Assembly (NCBI GenBank): GCA_946221915.1
Contig: CAMIKG010000007.1
Coordinates: 61,872-125,871, forward strand
Direction: 5' to 3'
From: an uncultured Erwinia sp.
GTDB lineage: Bacteria > Pseudomonadota > Gammaproteobacteria > Enterobacterales > Enterobacteriaceae
DNA length: 64,000 bases
The translations under genes and the position numbers were made by a program. The number at the start of each line of letters is the position of its first letter. Within the stretch, counting starts at the first letter, position 1. This document shows positions 17,901 through 24,141 of the stretch, piece after piece. Below the pieces are notes generated by a model. It was given only the letters and a program-made list of their open reading frames with translations. It was not told where the DNA came from and ran no database searches.

Positions 17901-19596
17901 GCAGGATGTCAGCGAGCTGAGCCGCGATGTTGAGCATGCGAATCAGAGCATCAGTCCAATCTTTGATAAAGCGAAGGAACAGCAGCGTCTGAGCCAGCTG
18001 CGGTTGATTGGCGAAGTGGTGAATCAGGGGGTGGATATTACCCTTACCCAGGGGCAGATCATGGCGAACAGCGCCGGGATCGAAGCTGCGGGTGAGTGGG
18101 ATGAGACAAAAGAGACGCGCAAAGAGTACTGGGATCGCGTGCAGAATACTGCGGCTTATAAAGATATCAGTGAGCAGTATAAAGCGGGTGGCGACCTGGA
18201 TAAGGGGATTCGTGCCGCGGCATCTGCCATTACCGCACTGGCGGGTGGCGATCCGCTGAAAGCTCTGGCTCAGGGAGCTGCACCTTATATGTCGAGTGCT
18301 ATACGCGATTTGACCCTGCAGGATGACAAAAACCCAACTGCCGGACAGATTGCCGCGAACGCCATCGGCCATGCTCTTGTGGGCGGTGTAGTCGCTGAAC
18401 TTTCCGGTACGAATGCCACTGCCGGTGCGGTTGGCGCAGCAGGCGGTGAGCTGGCGGCGCGTGCTATCACCAACTACCTCTATCCGGGTAAAACAGTGGA
18501 GTCTCTGAGTGACGCTGAGCGAGCGAAAGTCAGCAATCTGGCTTCTCTGGCGGCGACCATGGCGGCAGGACTGGCGACCGATTCATCCGCAGGCGCTGTG
18601 GCGGGACATGATGCTGGTAAAAACGCAGTAGATAATAACTACCTGAGTCAGAAACAAAAAGCGCAGCGCGAAAAAGAGCTGGCGGCCTGTGACGGCTTTG
18701 CCTGCCGTGTCGGCATTCGCGCCAAATGGAAAGCGATCGATGTAGGTCAGGATGGCAGCTTCGCATCCGGTATGGTGGCAGGTGTACCAGCCGGACTGTA
18801 TGATACAGTTGATGGTATTGTCAGCGCCGCTCTGAGTCCGATTGAGACTTATGAAGCATTGAAGACATTGTTCACCGGCGATAATGTGCTGGGCAATATC
18901 TCTGATGCGGTCAAGCAGTCTTATATCGATCGCATCAATTATCTGGAAGAGCAGTATGAACGTGCCGGGGCTGCCGGTTCGTTTAACTCGGGTATGGAAA
19001 CCGGTAAGCTGATTTCAGATGCGGCATCACTGCTGGCGGGTGGAGCAGGCCTGGCCAAGGGTGCGGCAGTAGTGACCGAAAAAGTTATCGCGAAAGCCGC
19101 AACAAAAGCGGTTGCCAGTGCGGAAAAAGCGGCGCTGGAAACGGCGGCAAAAGCAACGAGCGCAGCGGCGGAAAACAGCGCGTCAACGAAGCCTGCCTGG
19201 CTGAAGCGACTGGAAGATGGTAACAAGTTCAACAAAGAACAATCGGTGAACTATCCCTACAATGAAGTGTATGTCAATAAACCCGATGGCAGTGGCTATT
19301 ACCGCGTTGATTCTTACAATCCAACCACGGGTGAAATCGTGTCACGTAAGTACACCCAGCTTTCTGACATCACAGAGGCGACGGCACTCAAGTATGTCAA
19401 TGAAGTCGTGGACAAGTATCCCTCTGGTGCTACTATTGCGAACGTGCCATCCAGTGGCGCCTTAGCGGGCAGTAAATTACAGGGTTCGACGATTTTGGAA
19501 ATACCGCCACAAGCCAAACCTGTTCCACAGTCAGTCATTGATGCCGCGGACAAACTAGGTGTAACCATTCGCGACACCAACGGGAAGATATATTAA
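11905..19596 (+). CDS. cdiA: CdiA, contact-dependent growth inhibition effector with C-terminal nuclease-like toxin
   Basis: This 2563-residue protein is the secreted filament of the CDI system. It carries the extended signal peptide (MNKNLYRVIFNKARGLLMVV, cleavage near residue 69), a TPS/haemagglutination domain with NPAGISCDGCGF at 180-191, FHA1-type repeats, a putative receptor-binding part (about 860-1190, including DPRFTNQRTWLSSDYML), FHA2 repeats (about 1200-1950), and a pretoxin region ending in VDNN at 2242-2245, a variant of the usual VENN. A hydrophobic entry-type segment follows (about 2290-2400). The last ~135 residues resemble the EC869-type DNase toxin, with Asp2469, Ser2480 and Lys2482. 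The GTG start is set by the signal peptide. It is shorter than typical CdiA (over 3000 residues). The stop overlaps cdiI. Confidence 0.93.
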   Translation: MNKNLYRVIFNKARGLLMVVSEINRGQGKSGANGVGHTLSQLIGRMKPTAFLTMTALGLVTLAPQALAAGIVADKSAPGGQQPNVMQSANGTPQVNIQTPSAGGVSHNKYTQFDVDNKGAILNNSHKQVQTQLGGWVAGNPWLAKGEAKIILNEVNSRDPSKLNGYVEVAGRKAQVVIANPAGISCDGCGFINANRATLTTGTPQMTNGELRGYRVGNGEIVVEGAGMDSSRQDYTDLIARTVKVNAGIWAKDVTVTTGKNDVAADNRTATASSTADSDSSDVKPTLAIDVAQLGGMYAGKIRLVATEQGVGVSNKGTLGSQAGDITINANGDIVNSGTVNAGQDLLLGGKKVDNSGTLFAQRDHSTTASDEVTNTGLIAAKGNTSVRGASIRNSKGAAIAAGMKTDGTLADSGNLTLASDGKLTSQGQALAGGDLNASASQIDLSGSDTAAHHATLTSSSDIITDDAQLLASGDLKLTAAGKLSNDRGVINANALQVSTSVISNRDGQLLQSGDSDLQLSSNSIDNQNGRIAANAKKFSVQSASLNNQGGTILAAGDGSLDVTASSELNNQNGTLAAASDLAIATPVLNNNQGQISANKQLTLDQQNSSALARAAATSSDLRISNEGGRLVAGQQLTFRGREINGSGEILSLGDMDLSFADGFSNTGKTLANGDLTLNVNNSLINTALLGAGGKLNVQAANIDNQASGELSSQQTTLNASDTLSNRGLIDGVLTRINASTVNNIGTGRIYGDGLAIGAATLNNLAENNSTATIAARQRLDLGVATLNNRDHSLIYSDGDMAIGGALDADALATGKAGEINNHSSTIESVGNMALSFTALNNINDNFATSMVQLSQQQKDEYMVVDLNNGVHYSPDDYNISFYKDEVRHICIEGVVCGRDHYYQYSYTETISEEQITQSDPAKIIAGGQISLSGDKLLNDKSQIIAGGTLLTAVKELVNTEVTGQKLTEKVGQVIEWDRIHKKGTDSQKARASAYTPPTEIQSISLSPSVMKENTQATSSAPSLAEYAAQRVEVAGQDTDVIRSMTPDASLPTGSLFTTLPDATSSYLIETDPRFTNQRTWLSSDYMLSQLQTDPSITQKRLGDGFYEQRLVREQIVELVGQRYLADYTSDEEQYKGLMEAGVSFAKKFNLVPGVALTAEQMKQITQDMVWLVAQDVKMPDGTTQSVLVPQVYAQVQQGDMDGSGALLAGKNVSIGVSGGMLNSGRISATQLVSVSGDDIVNVGGIIAGKSVSLEATNDITNTGGTVRATDTLLAQAGRDITVASETNHAESQNGSNSFSRDNIDRVAGMYVQGDDGKLLLQAGRDVNLQAAQVVSSGENSQTQIAANRDINMTTVTTGSSDKVVWDKDNHVTQTLNQVQGSEVTSDGNITLNAGNDINAQAAKLNADRQLTLTAINDINLGSASSQEYLDMNSKVKGSGFLSKSTTTTRAGYDATLANGSSLGGENISVSAGNNLNITGSDVAADQDLALRAGNDLNVTAAEESRDSWSMKKTTKSGLMSSGGIGFFVGSIKEGSTSDTAALTHNNSTLGSVDGDTSLVAGNNIAVQGSDVIAGNDINMVANNITIDAANDQSTTDTTYERKQTGLTLALSGAIGSAINTAYTTAKAADEQQDSRMASLQKLKTGLAGVQAAQAAVLAAQNTTDQNAIGVSLSLSTSKSKSESHSEAVNASGSTVQAGNNINLVATGSENGDDGDLTIGGSQLKAGNDVLLSANRDINLLSAQNTQLQTGKNSSSGGGVGVSIGAGQGGAGISVFANASKGSGNENGDGLTHTETTVDAGNKLTVNSGRDTTLRGAQLSADQVVANVGRNLTLQSEQDVNNYDSKQKNSSAGASFTFGSMTGSVSASVAKDKIHSTYNSVQEQTGIFAGDGGFDITVGNHTQLDGAVIGSTASEDKNRLDTGTLGFSNIDNSAEFEVSHSSVGISTGGLGAQDLLKNAVQNMAANGLGADGSDGNASGTTYAAVSPGSLIIRDQANQQQDVSELSRDVEHANQSISPIFDKAKEQQRLSQLRLIGEVVNQGVDITLTQGQIMANSAGIEAAGEWDETKETRKEYWDRVQNTAAYKDISEQYKAGGDLDKGIRAAASAITALAGGDPLKALAQGAAPYMSSAIRDLTLQDDKNPTAGQIAANAIGHALVGGVVAELSGTNATAGAVGAAGGELAARAITNYLYPGKTVESLSDAERAKVSNLASLAATMAAGLATDSSAGAVAGHDAGKNAVDNNYLSQKQKAQREKELAACDGFACRVGIRAKWKAIDVGQDGSFASGMVAGVPAGLYDTVDGIVSAALSPIETYEALKTLFTGDNVLGNISDAVKQSYIDRINYLEEQYERAGAAGSFNSGMETGKLISDAASLLAGGAGLAKGAAVVTEKVIAKAATKAVASAEKAALETAAKATSAAAENSASTKPAWLKRLEDGNKFNKEQSVNYPYNEVYVNKPDGSGYYRVDSYNPTTGEIVSRKYTQLSDITEATALKYVNEVVDKYPSGATIANVPSSGALAGSKLQGSTILEIPPQAKPVPQSVIDAADKLGVTIRDTNGKIY

Positions 19597-20072
19597 TGAG
19601 CAATAATGTTTTCTATTGTAAATCCTGGTTCAGGGTTAAAAAGAAACCCATCGAGGTATGGGGTGAAGATATTGCCGCCCAAAAACATAACAGTGGAGAA
19701 CCTTATACCGTACTCATTGGTTCCGACAAGACACCTGAATGTTTTATTGAGGTCGTCAAAGAGAACAATATGGTAGGCGTCGGCTTTTTAGACGCTCACC
19801 AGAGAGAGTATCTGATGTATCAGTTTCACCTGTTAGAAAATGATACCTTATTCCTGGCTATGGCCGTGCATCGTGAGTTTGACGGTGACAGCGATCAGGT
19901 GAAAACGGGCACAACCTATCTGTTCAAACAGGATGGTAATATTACTATCCGAACAGAAAATCTCACGCCTTACTCGCTTGAGGAAAGTGAGACTGCCGCT
20001 GATGTCGCCGCTAATTATGATCGTTTTCCTGATTTCGGTCATTATGACAGTCTGATCCGCATTGAACGATAA
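19596..20072 (+). CDS. cdiI: CdiI, probable immunity protein for the CdiA toxin
   Basis: CdiI proteins bind and neutralise the toxin of their own CdiA in the cytoplasm. The 158-residue product has no signal peptide or membrane helix. It is acidic (for example FLDAHQRE, EFDGDSDQ, EESETAADVAA), as expected of a partner for a nucleic-acid-binding toxin. Its ATG overlaps the cdiA stop (TAATG), so the two are translationally coupled, and a strong terminator follows. The immunity role is inferred from position, size and composition. I do not recall a structure for this exact family. Confidence 0.85.
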   Translation: MSNNVFYCKSWFRVKKKPIEVWGEDIAAQKHNSGEPYTVLIGSDKTPECFIEVVKENNMVGVGFLDAHQREYLMYQFHLLENDTLFLAMAVHREFDGDSDQVKTGTTYLFKQDGNITIRTENLTPYSLEESETAADVAANYDRFPDFGHYDSLIRIER

Positions 20073-20077
20073 AAAGC

Positions 20078-20106
20078 ATCCCGGCCCTGTGCCGGGATAA
20101 TTTTTT
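20078..20106 (+). terminator. Intrinsic terminator of cdiBCAI
   Basis: An 8-bp perfect stem, ATCCCGGC / GCCGGGAT, with loop CCTGT is followed by AA and six T. It starts six bases after the cdiI stop and so defines the end of the four-gene operon. Confidence 0.9.
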
Positions 20107-20120
20107 GCAAGGAGCATATT

Positions 20121-20669
20121 GTGAAAACTTTCGCCTGTGCCGCCATGGCAACAACCCTTCTCGCAACGGCAGGTTGCGCATTTATTCCCAATAACAGCTT
20201 TTTCGCACCGCCGCCCCCTGGCGCAGATTCTCCTTGGATACGCATAGTCGACAATACTGAGCAAAGCAGTATTTATCAGACCATTAATGGTAAACGTCAG
20301 GGTGGCCTGATCCGTTCCAGCGAATGGGTATTACAAAACACTCAGGATCGCGGTATGCCAAAGGTCGCGGGTGAAAAATACAATATCGACTACTATGAAA
20401 CACCCGTCGTTGCTGGAGTGGAAACCGCTGTAGAAAATGTGTACGTCGAAAGTAAATATACCTGTCTGATAACCACCCGCTTTATCCCGGAAAAAGGTAA
20501 AAAGTATCAGTTCCAGCTGGAAACCGATACGTTGCGCGAGCAGTGCCGCGCGCACGCCAGCGAAATCGTGCAGGACAGCAATGGTCAGTGGAAGCTAATC
20601 CCTCTGCAAAATGTGCGCTATAGCGCCAAAGAAGGCAACGGCTGGCATCCGATGCACAGCAGCATTTAA
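20121..20669 (+). CDS. Putative lipoprotein of unknown function
   Basis: The 182-residue product starts at a GTG with a strong AAGGAG at optimal spacing. It has a short signal peptide ending in LLATAGC, which fits a lipobox with Cys as the first mature residue. The mature part is a soluble domain with two further cysteines (YTCLITTRF, REQCRAHAS) that could form a disulfide. I do not recognise the family. It lies immediately after the cdi terminator, and its own signals imply separate expression. Being periplasmic or outer-membrane anchored, it is unlikely to be a classical CdiI. Other possibilities are accessory envelope protein or unrelated cargo. Confidence 0.75.
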   Translation: MKTFACAAMATTLLATAGCAFIPNNSFFAPPPPGADSPWIRIVDNTEQSSIYQTINGKRQGGLIRSSEWVLQNTQDRGMPKVAGEKYNIDYYETPVVAGVETAVENVYVESKYTCLITTRFIPEKGKKYQFQLETDTLREQCRAHASEIVQDSNGQWKLIPLQNVRYSAKEGNGWHPMHSSI

Positions 20670-20697
20670 TTTTTAAATATCGCACAGATAAAGCAGC

Positions 20698-21301
20698 ATG
20701 AGCACACTGGACAGAAACTGGACACCCGAATTTGGCACCATTTTCACCTGGTTTGCGATGGACAAACACGGCAGGATCGCCGTTATGGTAAACAACTGCT
20801 TTGGCAATTTACCTGATGCCCTTCTCGCAATCGCTGATGTTGAATCATTACTCGATCAATTAACTGATTACTTATGGGAAGAATCACCGCTATTTAGTGT
20901 TTATCCGCAAAACAAGCAAGGAAATACAACACTTGATCTCTATCCTGCATCACAATTCATCCATATGCAGAACAGACAACAGGTTGAGCAGTGGATTAAA
21001 CAACGCTCTGGTTATCAACATAAAATCAGCGAATATAATTACAAAAACATATGTAACGGGGCAGGATGCATTAACCAGGCACAACGGTTTTAGTCTGCTA
21101 TCAGATGATGGTGCAATTTGTGAGGAAAGCATCTATTGCAATATCGATATGCAGGATAAAAAATTGTTCCGCCCTGGCGCTAAAGTCGAGATCATTTATG
21201 TACGCGATGAATTAAAAATGCGGCAGAAAAATGGCGAGAAAGCCTATAACGATATCGTGTTAGAAATGGCGGTCTCATTGCATATTGATAAATCTGCCTG
21301 A
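20698..21301 (+). pseudogene. Frameshifted immunity-like gene
   Basis: The first frame encodes 131 residues starting MSTLDRNWTPEFGTIFTWFAM and ends out of character at 21093. A second frame (+1) continues with TGQDALTRHNGFSLLSDDG and reads to 21301 (AKVEIIYVRDELKMRQKNGE... DKSA). The switch lies near 21045-21065, and one extra base there would explain it. Joined, they give a cytosolic protein of about 200 residues. The N-terminal part resembles small proteins I associate with toxin-immunity loci, from memory only. Next to a CDI operon, the simplest reading is a decayed orphan immunity gene left from an earlier toxin cassette. A programmed frameshift or sequencing error is possible. Confidence 0.65.
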
Positions 21302-21494
21302 ATTCAGGATGAGCCGGAGAGTGAACATTCTCTTCCCGCCCCCCATTACCGGGTATATTTCACCGGGTCAGTTATCTGATTCATGATTTAGTATCGTGCT
21401 GAATTCTCCTCCCCTGCCATTATTTATCAGCGAAAATTAAAAGACGCACATCACAATCGCGCTGACAATGGCCTCATTCACACAGGAGGTTAAT

Positions 21495-22718
21495 ATGCCG
21501 ATCAGCGGAAACAGTGAACTCACCCCCATAGCACCACAAGACCCTCTTATTCCTCTGCAAATCCAAAACAACGCGACGGCGGCAATGGGAGCATTATTAC
21601 AGACCCGTAATACCAGCCAGTCATTAACCACTTTTTCCTTTACACCTGCAGATATTGTCCTCTCTGCCTTACCAATACGTGCATCATCGGCTCCCACAAT
21701 ATGTCAGCCTGAAAGCGCTCAGTTATCTTATTCCACCTGCGACTCTCTGCCTCTGTTGCCAAAACATGCGGCCATCTCAATGTATGAAAACCTCGTGCTG
21801 GCTGATGATAAACCAATCGCTGCAGCCAGCAGCAGTTTGCCGTCAGATAAAACAAACAGCTATCTGGCTGATGTATCATCGACATATGAACAATCCGCGA
21901 CGCAGAATTTCGCCAGAAACAGAGGCCTTTCCGGCACACAACGAAACCCGCTGCATAACCTGCCAGATGCAGGCAGAACCCCTCATCACCCTCTGTTGCC
22001 TGAAGACACTGCTGCACTGACGGGCAGTGGAAATTACTTTGCAGAGATTAAGTTCGATATTCTTTACAACACGAACGCTTCAGCAACTGACAAACGGAAT
22101 GAGCTGATTAAATTATGCGGACTGACGTCAGCAGGAAAGAAAGTCGACCTCAGCGGAATTAATCTGCAGAACGTCGATCTTTCTGGTCTGGCAATGAACG
22201 GATTTATCCTTGATGCCGTGAATTTTACTGGCTGCAATATGACGAAGACGCAATTTCAGGGCGCCAGCATGGTTGGCGCAATATTAAACGATACCACTCT
22301 GAAAGAGACCAATTTATCGCAGACAAATTTAACCTTCGCCAGCATGGAAAATGCGGATATGACAGATGCAGTGATGAAGGAGGTGAAAGTTCGTGGCGCA
22401 AAAATGTCAGACGCGCAATTACCGAAAGATATTACGCTCAAACTGCCAGAAGATTATTGCCAAAACGGTGTAGTAGATTCTGCTTATTTTCAACAGGTAA
22501 CTGAAGCAGTATTCAGTCTGGGCAAACGTGACAGAAAAACCCGTCAAAGCCTTTACAACCAGCTATGGACAAGTATCGAGGATGCAGACAAAGAGCCATT
22601 CTACCTGACGCATCGCGCTATTCTGAATGAAGCGCAAACAAGGGATTCCACACCCAGACCAGGAGGAGACGGCAAAGGCAGCATATTTGAGATGATATGG
22701 GAAACGATCAAACCTTAA
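21495..22718 (+). CDS. Pentapeptide-repeat protein with a long low-complexity N-terminal region
   Basis: The start is the ATG at 21495, preceded by a perfect AGGAGG, giving 407 residues; an upstream ATG at 21468 lacks such a site. The first ~185 residues are rich in Ser, Thr, Ala, Pro and Gln, without signal peptide or membrane helix. Residues about 216-308 are a pentapeptide-repeat helix (units such as VDLSG, VNFTG, TNLSQ, ADMTD). A mostly charged C-terminal part follows, ending in EMIWETIKP. The layout, a disordered head plus a pentapeptide solenoid, recalls secreted effectors such as PipB2, but no secretion system is present in the window. I cannot assign a function. Confidence 0.8.
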   Translation: MPISGNSELTPIAPQDPLIPLQIQNNATAAMGALLQTRNTSQSLTTFSFTPADIVLSALPIRASSAPTICQPESAQLSYSTCDSLPLLPKHAAISMYENLVLADDKPIAAASSSLPSDKTNSYLADVSSTYEQSATQNFARNRGLSGTQRNPLHNLPDAGRTPHHPLLPEDTAALTGSGNYFAEIKFDILYNTNASATDKRNELIKLCGLTSAGKKVDLSGINLQNVDLSGLAMNGFILDAVNFTGCNMTKTQFQGASMVGAILNDTTLKETNLSQTNLTFASMENADMTDAVMKEVKVRGAKMSDAQLPKDITLKLPEDYCQNGVVDSAYFQQVTEAVFSLGKRDRKTRQSLYNQLWTSIEDADKEPFYLTHRAILNEAQTRDSTPRPGGDGKGSIFEMIWETIKP

Positions 22719-22744
22719 ATAAGGTGCGATGCACTCGCCCGGCA

Positions 22745-22772
22745 ACAAGGTAAACCACACGGTTTACCTTGT
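22745..22772 (+). terminator. Perfect 12-bp hairpin upstream of potD
   Basis: ACAAGGTAAACC / GGTTTACCTTGT with loop ACAC lies 27 bp after the pentapeptide gene. It has no U-tract in either direction. It probably isolates the island from potD. Confidence 0.5.
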
Positions 22773-22787
22773 CAGCAAGCCATAGGG

Positions 22788-22815
22788 TTGACCCCTGCCC
22801 CCCCTGACTTATAAT
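22788..22815 (+). promoter_or_regulatory. Sigma70-type promoter of potD
   Basis: TTGACC (22788-22793) and a consensus TATAAT (22810-22815) are separated by 16 bp, 58 bp upstream of potD. It explains how potD can be expressed although it is cut off from potABC. Confidence 0.75.
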
Positions 22816-22872
22816 CCCCGCCATTGCTAATCGGGCAGGTCATTCCAGACTGTCCCACCTTTGGGAGAATAG

Positions 22873-23919
22873 ATGATGAAGAAATGGTCACGCTGGCTGG
22901 CGGCCGGGGCGCTGGTAATGGGTATGCAGGGCGCACAGGCAGACGACAGTAAAACGCTCTATTTCTACAACTGGACGGAGTATGTGCCGCCTGGGCTGCT
23001 GGAACAGTTCACCAAAGAAACGGGCATCAAGGTGATCTACTCCACCTACGAATCCAACGAAAGCATGTACGCCAAGCTGAAAACCTATAAAGGTGGCGCG
23101 TACGACCTGGTGGTCCCCTCCACTTACTTTGTTGCCAAAATGCGCAACGAAGGCATGATTCAGAAAATTGATAAAAGCAAACTAACGAATTTCCATAACC
23201 TGGATCCGGTACTGCTGAATAAGTCCTTTGATCCGAATAACGACTACTCTATTCCTTATATCTGGGGCGCGACCGCGATTGGGATTAACAGCGATGTCAT
23301 TGACGCCAAAAACGTTACGCGCTGGGCTGACCTGTGGAAACCGGAATACAAATCGAGCCTGTTGCTGACTGATGATGCGCGTGAAGTCTTCCAGATGGCG
23401 CTGCGCAAACTGGGCTATTCCGGCAACAGCAAAGATCCAAAGCAGATTGAAGCAGCCTACGAAGAGCTGAAAAAACTGATGCCGAACGTGCTGACCTTTA
23501 ATTCCGATAACCCGGGTAATCCGTATATGGAAGGCGAAGTGAATATCGGTATGGTGTGGAACGGTTCCGCGTGGGTGGCGCGTCAGGCAGGCACACCGCT
23601 GCAGGTAATCTGGCCACAGGAAGGCGGTATCTTCTGGATGGACAGTCTGGCGATTCCGGCCAATGCGAAAAATACTGAGGGCGCACTGAAGCTGATTAAC
23701 TTCCTGCTGCGTCCGGATATCGCCGCGCAGGTCGCGGAAACCATCGGCTACCCGACGCCAAACCTGGCGGCGAAAAAGCTGCTGCCTAAAGAGGTCTCCG
23801 GCGATCCGTCACTGTATCCGGGTGATGAGGTGATTAAAAACGGCGAATGGCAGGATGATGTCGGTGATGCCAGCGTGCAGTATGAGACGCTGTTCCAGAA
23901 GCTGAAGGCGGGTCGTTAA
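22873..23919 (+). CDS. potD: Spermidine/putrescine-binding periplasmic protein PotD
   Basis: PotD captures spermidine and putrescine in the periplasm and delivers them to PotBC. A signal peptide (MKKWSRWLAAGALVMGMQGAQA, cleavage before DDS) precedes the mature binding protein, which contains YFYNWTEYVPP, VPSTYFVAKM, YIWGATAIGIN and PANAKNTEGALKLINFLLRP. The length is 348 residues from the ATG at 22873, or 347 from the second ATG at 22876, which aligns better with E. coli; both have GGGAG at usable spacing. Unusually it is monocistronic here, with its own promoter, because the CDI island lies between it and potC. Confidence 0.97.
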   Translation: MMKKWSRWLAAGALVMGMQGAQADDSKTLYFYNWTEYVPPGLLEQFTKETGIKVIYSTYESNESMYAKLKTYKGGAYDLVVPSTYFVAKMRNEGMIQKIDKSKLTNFHNLDPVLLNKSFDPNNDYSIPYIWGATAIGINSDVIDAKNVTRWADLWKPEYKSSLLLTDDAREVFQMALRKLGYSGNSKDPKQIEAAYEELKKLMPNVLTFNSDNPGNPYMEGEVNIGMVWNGSAWVARQAGTPLQVIWPQEGGIFWMDSLAIPANAKNTEGALKLINFLLRPDIAAQVAETIGYPTPNLAAKKLLPKEVSGDPSLYPGDEVIKNGEWQDDVGDASVQYETLFQKLKAGR

Positions 23920-23957
23920 TCCCTTTCTCCGAATTTGAACCGGACAACGAATCAGCC

Positions 23958-24064
23958 CCCTCCCCCATAAAGTGGGGGAGGGTTGGGGAGGGGGAGCCGC
24001 GATCTCCGTATGTCAGGAGATGGCATTTCCCCCTTCCCGGCCTTCCCCCACTCGTGGGGGAAGG
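23958..24064. repeat. Pair of C/G-homopolymer hairpins between potD and cobB
   Basis: The first hairpin is CCCTCCCCC (23958-23966) / GGGGGAGGG (23974-23982). The second is CCTTCCCCCAC (24041-24051) / GTGGGGGAAGG (24054-24064), an 11-bp stem with a 2-nt loop. Related G-rich units lie between them. They occupy the 222-bp gap between the convergent potD and cobB and may work as a two-way transcription stop. They look like a dispersed intergenic repeat family, which one window cannot prove. Confidence 0.65.
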
Positions 24065-24141
24065 AGACGTTTCCCCCTCAGCCGCGGCAGAAAGAGAAGC
24101 TCCCCCTGCTTCAGTGACTCAGGTCAATCTTGCAGTTACTG

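Noticed and set aside
11905..19596. CRISPR array or tandem DNA repeats in the repetitive cdiA
   Set aside because: The periodicity is at protein level (FHA repeats) with diverged codons; no direct repeats with uniform spacers were seen anywhere in the window.
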